NCBI RefSeq assembly: GCF_003337275.1
Contig: NZ_QPJQ01000006.1
Coordinates: 62,001 to 126,000 of the forward strand
Reading direction: 5' to 3'
From: Marinomonas foliarum
Lineage (GTDB): Bacteria > Pseudomonadota > Gammaproteobacteria > Pseudomonadales > Marinomonadaceae
DNA length: 64,000 nt
Below are positions 51,158-58,133 of the stretch, piece by piece. Made by a program: the position numbers and the translations under genes. Below the pieces are notes generated by a model. It had not been told where the DNA came from. It was given only the letters and a program-made list of their open reading frames with translations, and ran no database searches. Numbering within the stretch: the stretch's first letter is position 1; the number at the start of each line of letters is the position of its first letter.

Positions 51158-52336
51158 TCAAAACGGAATTTCCACATCAGAAATCGTGGAAGGCATCCAT
51201 GGATACTGATTTGAACCAGAAATAAAGTCAGACTCATAATGCGCACGAGTACCCCAATATTCTACTTCTGTAGCCGCGACAATTGGGGTACTCATGTTCC
51301 CGAGCGAAACCGACCAATAACGACTTCCGTCACTTCTATTGTTCACGCTCGCGGAAGCGCTCTTAGTCTCAACTAAGCTTCCTCTCGCCAAATGGTCCTG
51401 CTGGAGAAGATCCGTTTCTTCGTCGACGGTTAATACTACATCGTTTAACGCCTCTACGATGAACTCTAGGTTATTTGTAAGCGTATCCTTGGAAAAGACG
51501 ATGCTAACTTCCTTCGTGGTTTTTATGTCGAAGTTTTCGTGTTGACCTCCCCACATTCCCCCCTCTGAAATGTAAATACAATTATCCCTTAAATGGGGAT
51601 ACTTCTGAAAAAGCTGGTCTGTTCTGAAGTTTCCGAGCTTGTAGGAGCAAAACGTTTCGCCATACTTAGTTTTTTGCAAGGTTGGAACTACGTATCCGAT
51701 ACACACTCGGACCCATTCTTCGTTCTCGCTGTGAAACAGCGACACCTTAATATTTTCGCTTCCTATTGGTTTTATCTGCTTGTACCATTCATACTCAGTA
51801 TTTGTTGGAACAACTGTTGTGATGGATGTGATTTGCACTAAACACGTTTCTATCTCAATCAATACATGCTTAGTGTTTTGCTTTATCAGATCTATATCAT
51901 CTTCCTTTATCGGCCTAAAGTGGGCCAGTGAATTTCTGACCATTCCTATTTCTTTTAGCTTGGTGGCCACAATAGCTTTAGACGCTTTAAAGTAAGATGC
52001 AAAATGTTTCCAGTATGCATCTGAAATTATGATATCGATAAGTTCTCCGCTGTTTAGATAAAGCATAGGCGACGAAAGCTCATAACCCAGATAAGCATGC
52101 TCTTTAGCTTTTGCAATTCTAGATTTGGTTTCGCTCTTTATTGTTCCGCCCGTCGATATGGCTGCCTCCGACCATTTCTCTTTAAATTCTTTTTTCAATA
52201 CTATATAGACAAATACTCTTAGTGCGTTTTCAAAACGAAATAGGACGTTCAACGCCTCGTAATAATAGAGGTGCAGCCAACGCTCTGGGATCTTGACGAG
52301 TCCGCCTTCATGCTTTTCGGGCTTTTTCCACTGCAT
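51158..52336 (-). CDS. HEPN-domain protein of unknown function
   Basis: A 392-residue cytoplasmic protein, no signal peptide or membrane helix. The N-terminal about 170 residues are helical and carry R134-x4-H139 (RNSLAH), the R-x4-6-H motif of HEPN ribonucleases. The C-terminal about 220 residues appear beta-rich and are not assigned. HEPN proteins are often toxins or anti-phage effectors; that role is inferred from the motif and the cassette setting. AGGGG lies seven bases before the ATG, which stands about 27 bases after the preceding attC. No antitoxin partner is seen. Confidence 0.7.
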   Translation of the reverse strand: MQWKKPEKHEGGLVKIPERWLHLYYYEALNVLFRFENALRVFVYIVLKKEFKEKWSEAAISTGGTIKSETKSRIAKAKEHAYLGYELSSPMLYLNSGELIDIIISDAYWKHFASYFKASKAIVATKLKEIGMVRNSLAHFRPIKEDDIDLIKQNTKHVLIEIETCLVQITSITTVVPTNTEYEWYKQIKPIGSENIKVSLFHSENEEWVRVCIGYVVPTLQKTKYGETFCSYKLGNFRTDQLFQKYPHLRDNCIYISEGGMWGGQHENFDIKTTKEVSIVFSKDTLTNNLEFIVEALNDVVLTVDEETDLLQQDHLARGSLVETKSASASVNNRSDGSRYWSVSLGNMSTPIVAATEVEYWGTRAHYESDFISGSNQYPWMPSTISDVEIPF

Positions 52337-52362
52337 TTAAATCCCCTTTTCGTTTTATTGAA

Positions 52363-52463
52363 CGCTAACGCCTCATTCAGAGGCAATAAAATAGCTGGTT
52401 AAAATTGGCGAGGCACGAGCAAAAACCAGCTGTTTTTTGTCCTGCTGAAATGACTTGTTATAT
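52363..52463 (-). other. attC site after the PIN cassette
   Basis: A 101-base site. On the minus strand it starts ATATAACAAGTC, ends GAGGCGTTAGCG, and contains the arm pair AGCTGGTT/AACCAGCT and TCATTTCAG/CTGAATGA with one extra T. It is longer than the other two, with a loop typical of VCR-like attC sites. Confidence 0.85.
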
Positions 52464-52492
52464 CACGGCAGCACCTAACTGATCTTTTGCTC

Positions 52493-53599
52493 TTATTCAC
52501 CACTTAAATCTAAATATTTGACACTAATCGTTTCACTATTTTCTTCATTTAGTTCAAATGCAGAATCTGTAAAATCTAATTCTGAAACTTCTGCATTTGC
52601 CCTAATACCATCCATGTAATCAATATTTACATAAGCTGAAAACACTTCAGTGTGCTTTTTCACAATATCGTTATGCAAGACAAACATATAAACTTTATCT
52701 TCAGGATCCCATGGTGAGCGATCGTAATCAGCAATTGAATAGTGAGCTTTTAGGACTATTTCAAAGTCAATTTCATACTCAACATGTTCATCTGAAACCG
52801 AAATTATGTTTTTGTGATTTATACAAACAGACTCAATATCTATTTGGTAAATTTCATCATCGAACTCATTTGCTTCGTCTGAGTAAAACTCTGATGAGCT
52901 AATTATCTCTCTGGCGCTTTCAATTAAATTTTCTTCTAGCTGTTCAAAAATACTGTCTGCAAATTTTACAGGCTCTTTTAATTCCTCTTCTTTCCTAACA
53001 ACCAAATCTAATAGGTCATCAACTCTCTTTAGATGAATCAAGTTATCTAAAGTGTCAGCATATTTTTCCATATCTCCATCATCACTGATGACGTATAAAG
53101 TATGCCCACGCTCTCTACTTACTTTGCCTACAGCTTCGAGCACAAATGCGTCAGGAAATTCAGATTTTTTATTTGCTCCTCCAAATGGAGGTTCAGAATT
53201 AAAGTATTTGTCGAAAACAATTGAGGCATCTACATTTTTTATATCTACAATTTCAGCTGAACTCTTATCAAGAAACTCTTCAAATTTTTCTAAAGCAATT
53301 TTATAAACATCTTCGGCTTTTACTTTCTCGAAAATGCCGTGACAAGCTAGTTCGGGTGTATTCCTTAAGAACATAGCTTCTTTTTGTATTTTCTTTATAG
53401 CTCTTGCCGATTCTTCTGCTTTTGATAATAAATGAGCTTTTATTTCATTGATCGTAATTTGTGTAATAAGGAGGTGAAGTCTTTCAGATTCAAGAAAGTC
53501 ACAAAGCTTACCTAGAGCATGCTCATTGAATTGGTAGTTTTTACTCTCATATGCTGAAGTATCAACAAATACCAATCTACTTTCTAATTCAGTGCTCAT
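52493..53599 (-). CDS. PIN-domain protein (DUF4935-like)
   Basis: A 368-residue protein with an N-terminal PIN nuclease domain: D13 in FVDTSAY, E52 in TINEIKAH, an Asp in SEFPDAFVLEAV near residue 148 and an Asp in VISDDGDME near 167 form the expected acidic set. The C-terminal about 170 residues are acidic and not recognised. The gene is notably AT-rich. AAGGA precedes the ATG, about 15 bases after the attC of the GNAT cassette. PIN proteins cut RNA and act as toxins or defence nucleases; that is inferred. No antitoxin gene accompanies it. Confidence 0.75.
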   Translation of the reverse strand: MSTELESRLVFVDTSAYESKNYQFNEHALGKLCDFLESERLHLLITQITINEIKAHLLSKAEESARAIKKIQKEAMFLRNTPELACHGIFEKVKAEDVYKIALEKFEEFLDKSSAEIVDIKNVDASIVFDKYFNSEPPFGGANKKSEFPDAFVLEAVGKVSRERGHTLYVISDDGDMEKYADTLDNLIHLKRVDDLLDLVVRKEEELKEPVKFADSIFEQLEENLIESAREIISSSEFYSDEANEFDDEIYQIDIESVCINHKNIISVSDEHVEYEIDFEIVLKAHYSIADYDRSPWDPEDKVYMFVLHNDIVKKHTEVFSAYVNIDYMDGIRANAEVSELDFTDSAFELNEENSETISVKYLDLSGE

Positions 53600-53613
53600 G
53601 AGTTTCCTTAGTG

Positions 53614-53669
53614 ATATAACGCTTAAAGCTGCGGCGGTGAAACCGTCCGACAGACTTGCCTTGTTAGCC
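53614..53669 (-). other. attC site after the GNAT cassette
   Basis: A 56-base site. On the minus strand it starts GGCTAACAAGG and ends GCGTTATAT; the middle folds as CTG-(T)-CGG-(A)-CGGT / ACCG-CCG-CAG with two bulged bases and a TTC loop. The GNAT stop codon TAA is part of the first core site. Confidence 0.88.
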
Positions 53670-54116
53670 TTTTACATACTTTTTCATATAAACGCGGCTA
53701 TATCCACTTTCATGTATGCGATCAAAAATATCGTAACCTATACGTTGATAGAGGCTTATATTCTCATTCATCTTTTCGTGAGTATATAGTTCGACATAGT
53801 CAAACTTTAATTCTCTAGCAGTTTTTTCGGCTAATTGAAGGAGAGCTTTACCATATCCCTTGCCTTGAGCCGAAGTATGAATTGCTATATTTTCGAGCAA
53901 AAACTTCCCCTTTGAAATAACTAAAACTAAGACACCGACTACACCCAACTCAGAATCTTCTAAGACATAAGTTTTATGGCTCTCGATTGCTTTATTGTAA
54001 TCAGCAAGCATTGGGGCAGGCTTAATACCTATGCGATCTATATAGTGCATATAAGCTGATTTAACACTTTCTTCAATGCTTTTCTGGTCACCTTTGCATG
54101 CAATTCTTATTTTCAT
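53664..54116 (-). CDS. GNAT-family N-acetyltransferase (first cassette)
   Basis: A 150-residue acetyltransferase with the acetyl-CoA-binding motif A at HTSAQGKGYGKALLQLAEK (Q/R-x2-G-x-G/A) and the C-terminal MNENISLYQRIGY. The N-terminus MKIRIACKGDQKS is standard for this fold. It is the first gene of the cassette cluster, 20-odd bases after the half-site at 54137, and would be transcribed from a promoter at 54147-54174. Substrate unknown; small molecules, antibiotics or a tRNA-bound toxin target are all possible. Confidence 0.88.
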   Translation of the reverse strand: MKIRIACKGDQKSIEESVKSAYMHYIDRIGIKPAPMLADYNKAIESHKTYVLEDSELGVVGVLVLVISKGKFLLENIAIHTSAQGKGYGKALLQLAEKTARELKFDYVELYTHEKMNENISLYQRIGYDIFDRIHESGYSRVYMKKYVKG

Positions 54117-54136
54117 AAATCACTTCTAGTCTTTTA

Positions 54137-54174
54137 GGCTAACATTTTAATAGTGCGCATGCTCGTTTAGACAA
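54137..54174 (-). promoter_or_regulatory. Array-start half-site and putative cassette promoter
   Basis: GTTAGCC (minus strand) at 54137-54143 is a recombination core at the left edge of what would be an attI or lost attC. Just upstream on the minus strand, TTGTCT and TATTAA stand 16 bases apart and could be a promoter for the cassettes. Both are short matches. Confidence 0.45.
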
Positions 54175-54423
54175 TTTCAAAACTGTCCAAAAAACCTTAT
54201 AAACAATTGAATAATAAAAATTTTATAAAGCTATTCACAAAAGTGAAAACTGGAAAAACGAGCGTGCGCGTTATTCTTTTTATCCACAGCGCGTTATTTC
54301 TGTTGCGGATATTCTTATTCATTGATACTAAAAGACTTTCTAACCAGCCACCAGTAAAAACACGCACTTTTTTGATTATTTTTCAGACAAAACGAGCCAG
54401 AAATCCGAATAATGAAAAATAAA

Positions 54424-54439
54424 CTGTATATTCACGCAG
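54424..54439. promoter_or_regulatory. LexA-like box
   Basis: CTGTATATTCACGCAG fits the SOS operator pattern CTG-N10-CAG and is flanked by AAA and TTT. No SOS gene follows. Integron-integrase promoters often carry such a box, so it may be a relic; it could also be chance. Confidence 0.4.
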
Positions 54440-54460
54440 TTTACAACGGTTGGAAATGGT

Positions 54461-54570
54461 GATTGATGCGGTGCAAGACAAACGCCAAAGCGAGGTCAAA
54501 CGGCAATCTAAAACAGTAACGTCGAGTGATGGTGTTTGGTTTGCTCGCATATCCAGTGGAGGTCAGAGAC
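54461..54570. repeat. Direct repeat, copy A
   Basis: Contains GACAAACGCCAA, GAGGTCAAACGG, CAGTAACGTCGAG and GGTGTTTGGTTTGCTCGC, all found again in copy B (54621-54721), and the first of these again in copy C (54797-54843). No coding pattern. Confidence 0.85.
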
Positions 54571-54575
54571 AATGG

Positions 54576-54595
54576 ATCCCCGCCTTCGCGGGGAT
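54576..54595. repeat. REP-like palindrome
   Basis: ATCCCCGC-CTTC-GCGGGGAT, a perfect eight-base stem with a four-base loop, followed by GACGG, has the look of the short REP sequences seen in many proteobacterial intergenic spaces. Confidence 0.75.
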
Positions 54596-54620
54596 GACGG
54601 CGGATCGTATGACTTTATAG

Positions 54621-54721
54621 TAGCGCGACAAACGCCAAGAGCTAGGTCAAACGGTAATCTATAACAGTAACGTCGAGCGGTGGTGTTTGGTTTGCTCGCG
54701 TCTACAACGGAGGTCAGGGTC
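54621..54721. repeat. Direct repeat, copy B
   Basis: Shares four conserved blocks with copy A in the same order and orientation, with scattered point differences. Ends in GGAGGTCAGGGTC against GGAGGTCAGAGAC in copy A. Confidence 0.85.
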
Positions 54722-54758
54722 AAAACTCCGAAGAGCCAAAGTAATAACCCCTCCCTCG

Positions 54759-54787
54759 CCCTCCCCTTGGAAGACATAAGGGGAGGG
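54759..54787. repeat. Inverted repeat CCCTCCCCTT / AAGGGGAGGG
   Basis: A perfect ten-base inverted repeat around a nine-base loop, without a T-run. It looks like a dispersed intergenic element rather than a terminator. Confidence 0.7.
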
Positions 54788-54796
54788 AATAATTAC

Positions 54797-54843
54797 GTTG
54801 ATGCGGAGCAAGGCGAACGCCAAGAGCGAGGTCAAGCGACTTT
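54797..54843. repeat. Direct repeat, partial copy C
   Basis: Only the first third of the unit is present (GTTGATGCGGAGCAAGGC, then GAACGCCAAGAGCGAGGTCA), close to copy A's start. Confidence 0.7.
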
Positions 54844-54871
54844 AACCGCCGCTAAACAAGCTAGAATTGAA

Positions 54872-54922
54872 AAATGACATTCCTACGAGGTAGGCGATAG
54901 TTTCGAGGAAGGAATGTCATTT
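54872..54922 (-). terminator. Inverted repeat / terminator after xdhC
   Basis: AAATGACATTCC and GGAATGTCATTT are perfect 12-base arms around a 27-base loop, starting three bases past the xdhC stop. The minus strand continues with further T, so it can act as a terminator; the large loop also allows a small mobile-element end. Confidence 0.55.
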
Positions 54923-54924
54923 CT

Positions 54925-55791
54925 TCAAGTCTCTGCGACTGAGTCACTTAAGGCGTTGTTGATTTCTTTCCAAGTAAGTCCGCTGCCCTTTTTGGCTTCG
55001 TCTTTGGTTTGGGTGATTTGGATAATTTGCCCTGCGATGGAGATGGCGATTTCGAAGGGTTTCTTGCCTGCGATTTCGTTTAGTCCCACTGGGCAATGTA
55101 CTGAGTCGATTTCCGCTTGGCTAAAGGAAGCGCTGACGAGGCGTTTTTTGAAGCGTAGGGCTTTGGTTTTCGAGCCGATTAAGCCGATGAATCGGCAGTC
55201 TTTTCGATCTAACAAGGCTTCCACTAGCTGATAATCCAACGCGTGGTCGTGAGTCATAACTAAGGCGATTTCGTTATAGCTCATGTGGTCGATGTGTTCC
55301 AACATGGATTCATACAAAAAGGGTGTGACGTTACTCGGTAAGCCTTGGATGTTGTGGTCTTGTGAAAGGTTCTCACGGCTGTCGACCCACGAGATTTTCG
55401 CCTTCATGTTGCCCAATACATTGACCAAGGTGGTTGCGACGTGTCCCATTCCAAAGATAGTGATCTTTGTAGCGGGTTCTGGGAAGTACTCTAGCAACAC
55501 GCTAACCGTGCCGCCGCAACATTGATTGGTTTTGGCGGCGAGAGGAAAGTTTTCCAGCACATGAGAAGGCGAAGACGCATCTTGCAACATGGCACGGGCT
55601 TTTTGGCAGACAGCGTATTCCAGCTGTCCACCGCCGATGGTGTCGAAGCTGTGTTCCTCGGTGATAATCATCTTGCTGGATGATTCCCGCGGCGCAGAAC
55701 CTTGGGTGCCAATCACGGTGGCGATCACCCAAGCCTGCCCTGCTTTTTCCACTTCCTGTAATGCCTGTACCCAGCTCATAGAAGACATCAT
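54925..55791 (-). CDS. xdhC: Xanthine dehydrogenase accessory protein XdhC
   Basis: Binds and sulfurates the molybdenum cofactor and inserts it into XdhB. The 288-residue product has the N-terminal XdhC segment (GSAPRESSSKMIITE, TIGGGQLEYAVC) and a C-terminal Rossmann-like domain (ITIFGMGHVATTLVNVL, FIGLIGSKTKALRFKKRL). Its ATG overlaps the xdhB stop by four bases (ATGA). It is the last gene of xdhA-xdhB-xdhC, just before the repeat-rich non-coding region. Confidence 0.95.
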   Translation of the reverse strand: MMSSMSWVQALQEVEKAGQAWVIATVIGTQGSAPRESSSKMIITEEHSFDTIGGGQLEYAVCQKARAMLQDASSPSHVLENFPLAAKTNQCCGGTVSVLLEYFPEPATKITIFGMGHVATTLVNVLGNMKAKISWVDSRENLSQDHNIQGLPSNVTPFLYESMLEHIDHMSYNEIALVMTHDHALDYQLVEALLDRKDCRFIGLIGSKTKALRFKKRLVSASFSQAEIDSVHCPVGLNEIAGKKPFEIAISIAGQIIQITQTKDEAKKGSGLTWKEINNALSDSVAET

Positions 55792-58133
55792 AGGCTGACT
55801 TCCCCACCTGTTTTGTGATTTTGCGCCGCTTGCATGGCGTAAAACACCGCTTCTGGCGTGGCTGGCACGGACAATGGAGGCGAGATTTTATGGTCTGCCA
55901 TAGCTGCACAAGCGTCTTTTAATGCACACCAAACGGAAATCCCCAGCATGAGTGGCGGTTCGCCCACAGCTTTAGAACGATAAACAGATTCTTCACTGTT
56001 AGGACGGTCGAACAATTTAACATTGAATTTTTCTGGAATATCCGCCGAGGTTGGAATTTTGTAATTAGCAGGGCTGTTGGTGGTGATGCGACCTTTATCA
56101 TCCCAGCTTAATTCTTCTGAGGTGAGCCAGCCCATGCCTTGTACAAACGCGCCTTCGATTTGTCCTATATCCAAATCTGCGTTTATCGAATCCCCTACGT
56201 CGTGCAAGATATCCACTTGGGTAACTTTGTATTCGCCGGTAAAAGTATCGACTATCACTTCAGACACGGCCGCGCCATTGGCAAAGTATAGGAAAGGTCG
56301 GCCTTTGGCGGCTTTGCGGTCGTAGCCAATCTTCGGGGTTTTATAAAACCCGGTAGACGATAAAGACACGCGGTTCATGTACGCCAATTTAATGAATTCA
56401 GGGAAGCTCATTGTCTCGCTGCCTAGAATCACTTGATCGTCTTCAATAGCAAAGGCATCGGCGGCGATGCCGAAGTGTTCCATAGCGAATTCTTGCAAGC
56501 GGCTTTTGATCGTCAGTGCGGCGTCTAGCGCTGCCATGCCGTTCAAATCCGTTCCTGCTGATGCGGCGGTTGGTGATGCGTTTGGCACTTTGTCAGTACG
56601 AGTAGAGCCCACGTTGACGCGTTGGTAATCGATACCAAACGCTTTGGCGACAATTTGCGCTACCTTGGTATAAAGCCCCTGCCCCATTTCCGTTCCGCCG
56701 TGGCTCACATGCACACTGCCATCTGTGTAGATATGCAGCAAGGCGCCACCTTGGTTTAAGTGTTTCGAGGTAAAGGAAATACCGAACTTAACAGGCGTGA
56801 GCGCGAGCCCTTTTTTGAGGAAAGGATTCTGCTTATTGAAGGCCTTAATCGATTCACGGCGAGCTCGATAATCTGAGCTGGTTTCCAGTTCTTCAATCAA
56901 TGTCAGCAACACATCGTCATCGACTTTTTGCCCATATGGCGTGGTGTCTTTATTCGCTTGATAACAATTCAGCTTGCGAATGTCTAAGGAATCTTTGCCC
57001 ACGGCGCAGGCGATTTCCTCAATGACGTTTTCCGCTAAGATCACGCCTTTTGGCCCACCAAAACCACGAAATGCGGTATTGGAAACTGTGTGGGTTTTAC
57101 CACGATAACCACTGATACGTGCGTTTGGTAGAAAGTAAGCATTGTCCGCATGGAACATAGCACGGTCGACGACGCCGTCTGACAAATCAGCGGTACAGCC
57201 ACATTTGCCGACCATGTCGTATTCTGCCGCGATAATTTCACCCTCATTGGAAAAGCCAACTTCGTAGCTGTTCCAGAAGTCATGGCGTTTACCGGTTTGT
57301 ACCATGTCATCTTGGCGCGGCATGCGATATTTCACCGGACGACGATTGCGCACAGCGAGTACCGCCGCCATACAGCCCAGCACCGCTGCTTGCGATTCTT
57401 TGCCGCCAAAGCCGCCGCCCATACGTCGTACTTCAACAAGTACTTGTGCCACAGGCAAACCCAACACACGCGCCACCAGCTTTTGCACTTCGGCAGGATG
57501 CTGAGAGGATGCAAATACTTGCACGCCGCCATCTTCATTAGGCGTTGCCACACTGATTTGCCCTTCCAAATAGAAGTGCTCTTGGCCCTTGATGTATAAA
57601 TCGGATTTAAGCTTGTTCGGCGCGCTTTCCAGTGCGCCTTTGGCATCACCACAACTGATAGTGTGAGTCGGTAAAACGAACTCTTGGCGCTCTAACGATT
57701 GGCGAGGATGCAAGGTCGCTTCTCGCGTTTTGTACTCTATCTCAGCCAAAGCAACGGCTTGTTTCGCCGCACGTAAGCTGGTGGCTGCAACGGCAAAAAT
57801 TGATTGCCCAATAAAATGCACAAAATCGCCAGCGAGTAGTAAATCGCCACTTAACACAGGCGACACATCCACTTCCCCGGGAATATCGGCCTGTACAATC
57901 ACATCGACCACGCCTGGATAAGCACGTACTTTGTCTAAATTGATCGACACAATATCCGCATGGGCTTCGGTCGATAATCCCGTCGCTACATGCAGTTCAT
58001 TTGGCCATTCTGGCATGTCGTCGATGTAAACAGCTTGACCTGTTACGTGCTTGATCGACGATTCATGAACGGGCAAAAGCCCCTTTTTAAAAGCTTTTGT
58101 GTCGAGAGTGAAATCTTGTGGAAGTTTACGCAT
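55788..58133 (-). CDS. xdhB: Xanthine dehydrogenase, molybdopterin-binding subunit
   Basis: The 781-residue catalytic subunit that oxidises hypoxanthine and xanthine to uric acid. N-terminal IKHVTGQAVYIDDMPEWPNELH is typical of XdhB, followed by the Moco-binding loops RMGGGFGGKESQAA, AFRGFGGPKGV and HGGTEMGQGLYTKVAQI. The catalytic Glu lies in the C-terminal part (KAVGEPPLMLG). It overlaps xdhA by eight bases and xdhC by four, so the three are translated together. Confidence 0.96.
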   Translation of the reverse strand: MRKLPQDFTLDTKAFKKGLLPVHESSIKHVTGQAVYIDDMPEWPNELHVATGLSTEAHADIVSINLDKVRAYPGVVDVIVQADIPGEVDVSPVLSGDLLLAGDFVHFIGQSIFAVAATSLRAAKQAVALAEIEYKTREATLHPRQSLERQEFVLPTHTISCGDAKGALESAPNKLKSDLYIKGQEHFYLEGQISVATPNEDGGVQVFASSQHPAEVQKLVARVLGLPVAQVLVEVRRMGGGFGGKESQAAVLGCMAAVLAVRNRRPVKYRMPRQDDMVQTGKRHDFWNSYEVGFSNEGEIIAAEYDMVGKCGCTADLSDGVVDRAMFHADNAYFLPNARISGYRGKTHTVSNTAFRGFGGPKGVILAENVIEEIACAVGKDSLDIRKLNCYQANKDTTPYGQKVDDDVLLTLIEELETSSDYRARRESIKAFNKQNPFLKKGLALTPVKFGISFTSKHLNQGGALLHIYTDGSVHVSHGGTEMGQGLYTKVAQIVAKAFGIDYQRVNVGSTRTDKVPNASPTAASAGTDLNGMAALDAALTIKSRLQEFAMEHFGIAADAFAIEDDQVILGSETMSFPEFIKLAYMNRVSLSSTGFYKTPKIGYDRKAAKGRPFLYFANGAAVSEVIVDTFTGEYKVTQVDILHDVGDSINADLDIGQIEGAFVQGMGWLTSEELSWDDKGRITTNSPANYKIPTSADIPEKFNVKLFDRPNSEESVYRSKAVGEPPLMLGISVWCALKDACAAMADHKISPPLSVPATPEAVFYAMQAAQNHKTGGEVSL

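Larger units (their letters stand above)
49529..54142 (-). mobile_element. Integron cassette cluster without an integrase (CALIN-like)
   Basis: Four successive gene units on the minus strand (GNAT, PIN, HEPN, CD-NTase plus Cap15) are separated by three attC-like sites that begin with TAACAA and end with CGTTA when read on the gene strand, and each folds into a bulged hairpin. A half-site GTTAGCC marks the array start at 54137-54143. No tyrosine-recombinase gene is present in the window, and the last unit has no attC. The region is visibly more AT-rich in part (the PIN gene) than its surroundings, as expected for imported cassettes. Confidence 0.8.
54144..54924. other. Non-coding region with dispersed repeats (about 0.8 kb)
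   Basis: No gene can be supported here. The left part is AT-rich; from about 54424 it holds a LexA-like box, two long imperfect direct repeats and a partial third, a REP-like palindrome, an inverted repeat and a terminator, each listed separately. In an intact integron the integrase gene would lie here, on the plus strand; it is not present. Confidence 0.85.

Noticed and set aside
49529-54142. Prophage or transposon island
   Set aside because: No phage structural, integrase or transposase genes; the attC-like sites explain the layout better.
54207-54422. Plus-strand frame of 71 codons between the cassette cluster and the LexA-like box
   Set aside because: Low-complexity, no ribosome site, and no similarity I recognise to an integron integrase or SOS protein. 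I keep it as non-coding.
54508-54777. Minus-strand frame of 89 codons in the repeat region
   Set aside because: It is made of the direct repeats and the REP palindrome read through; no ribosome site and no protein-like pattern. Such frames are often annotated by mistake as hypothetical proteins.
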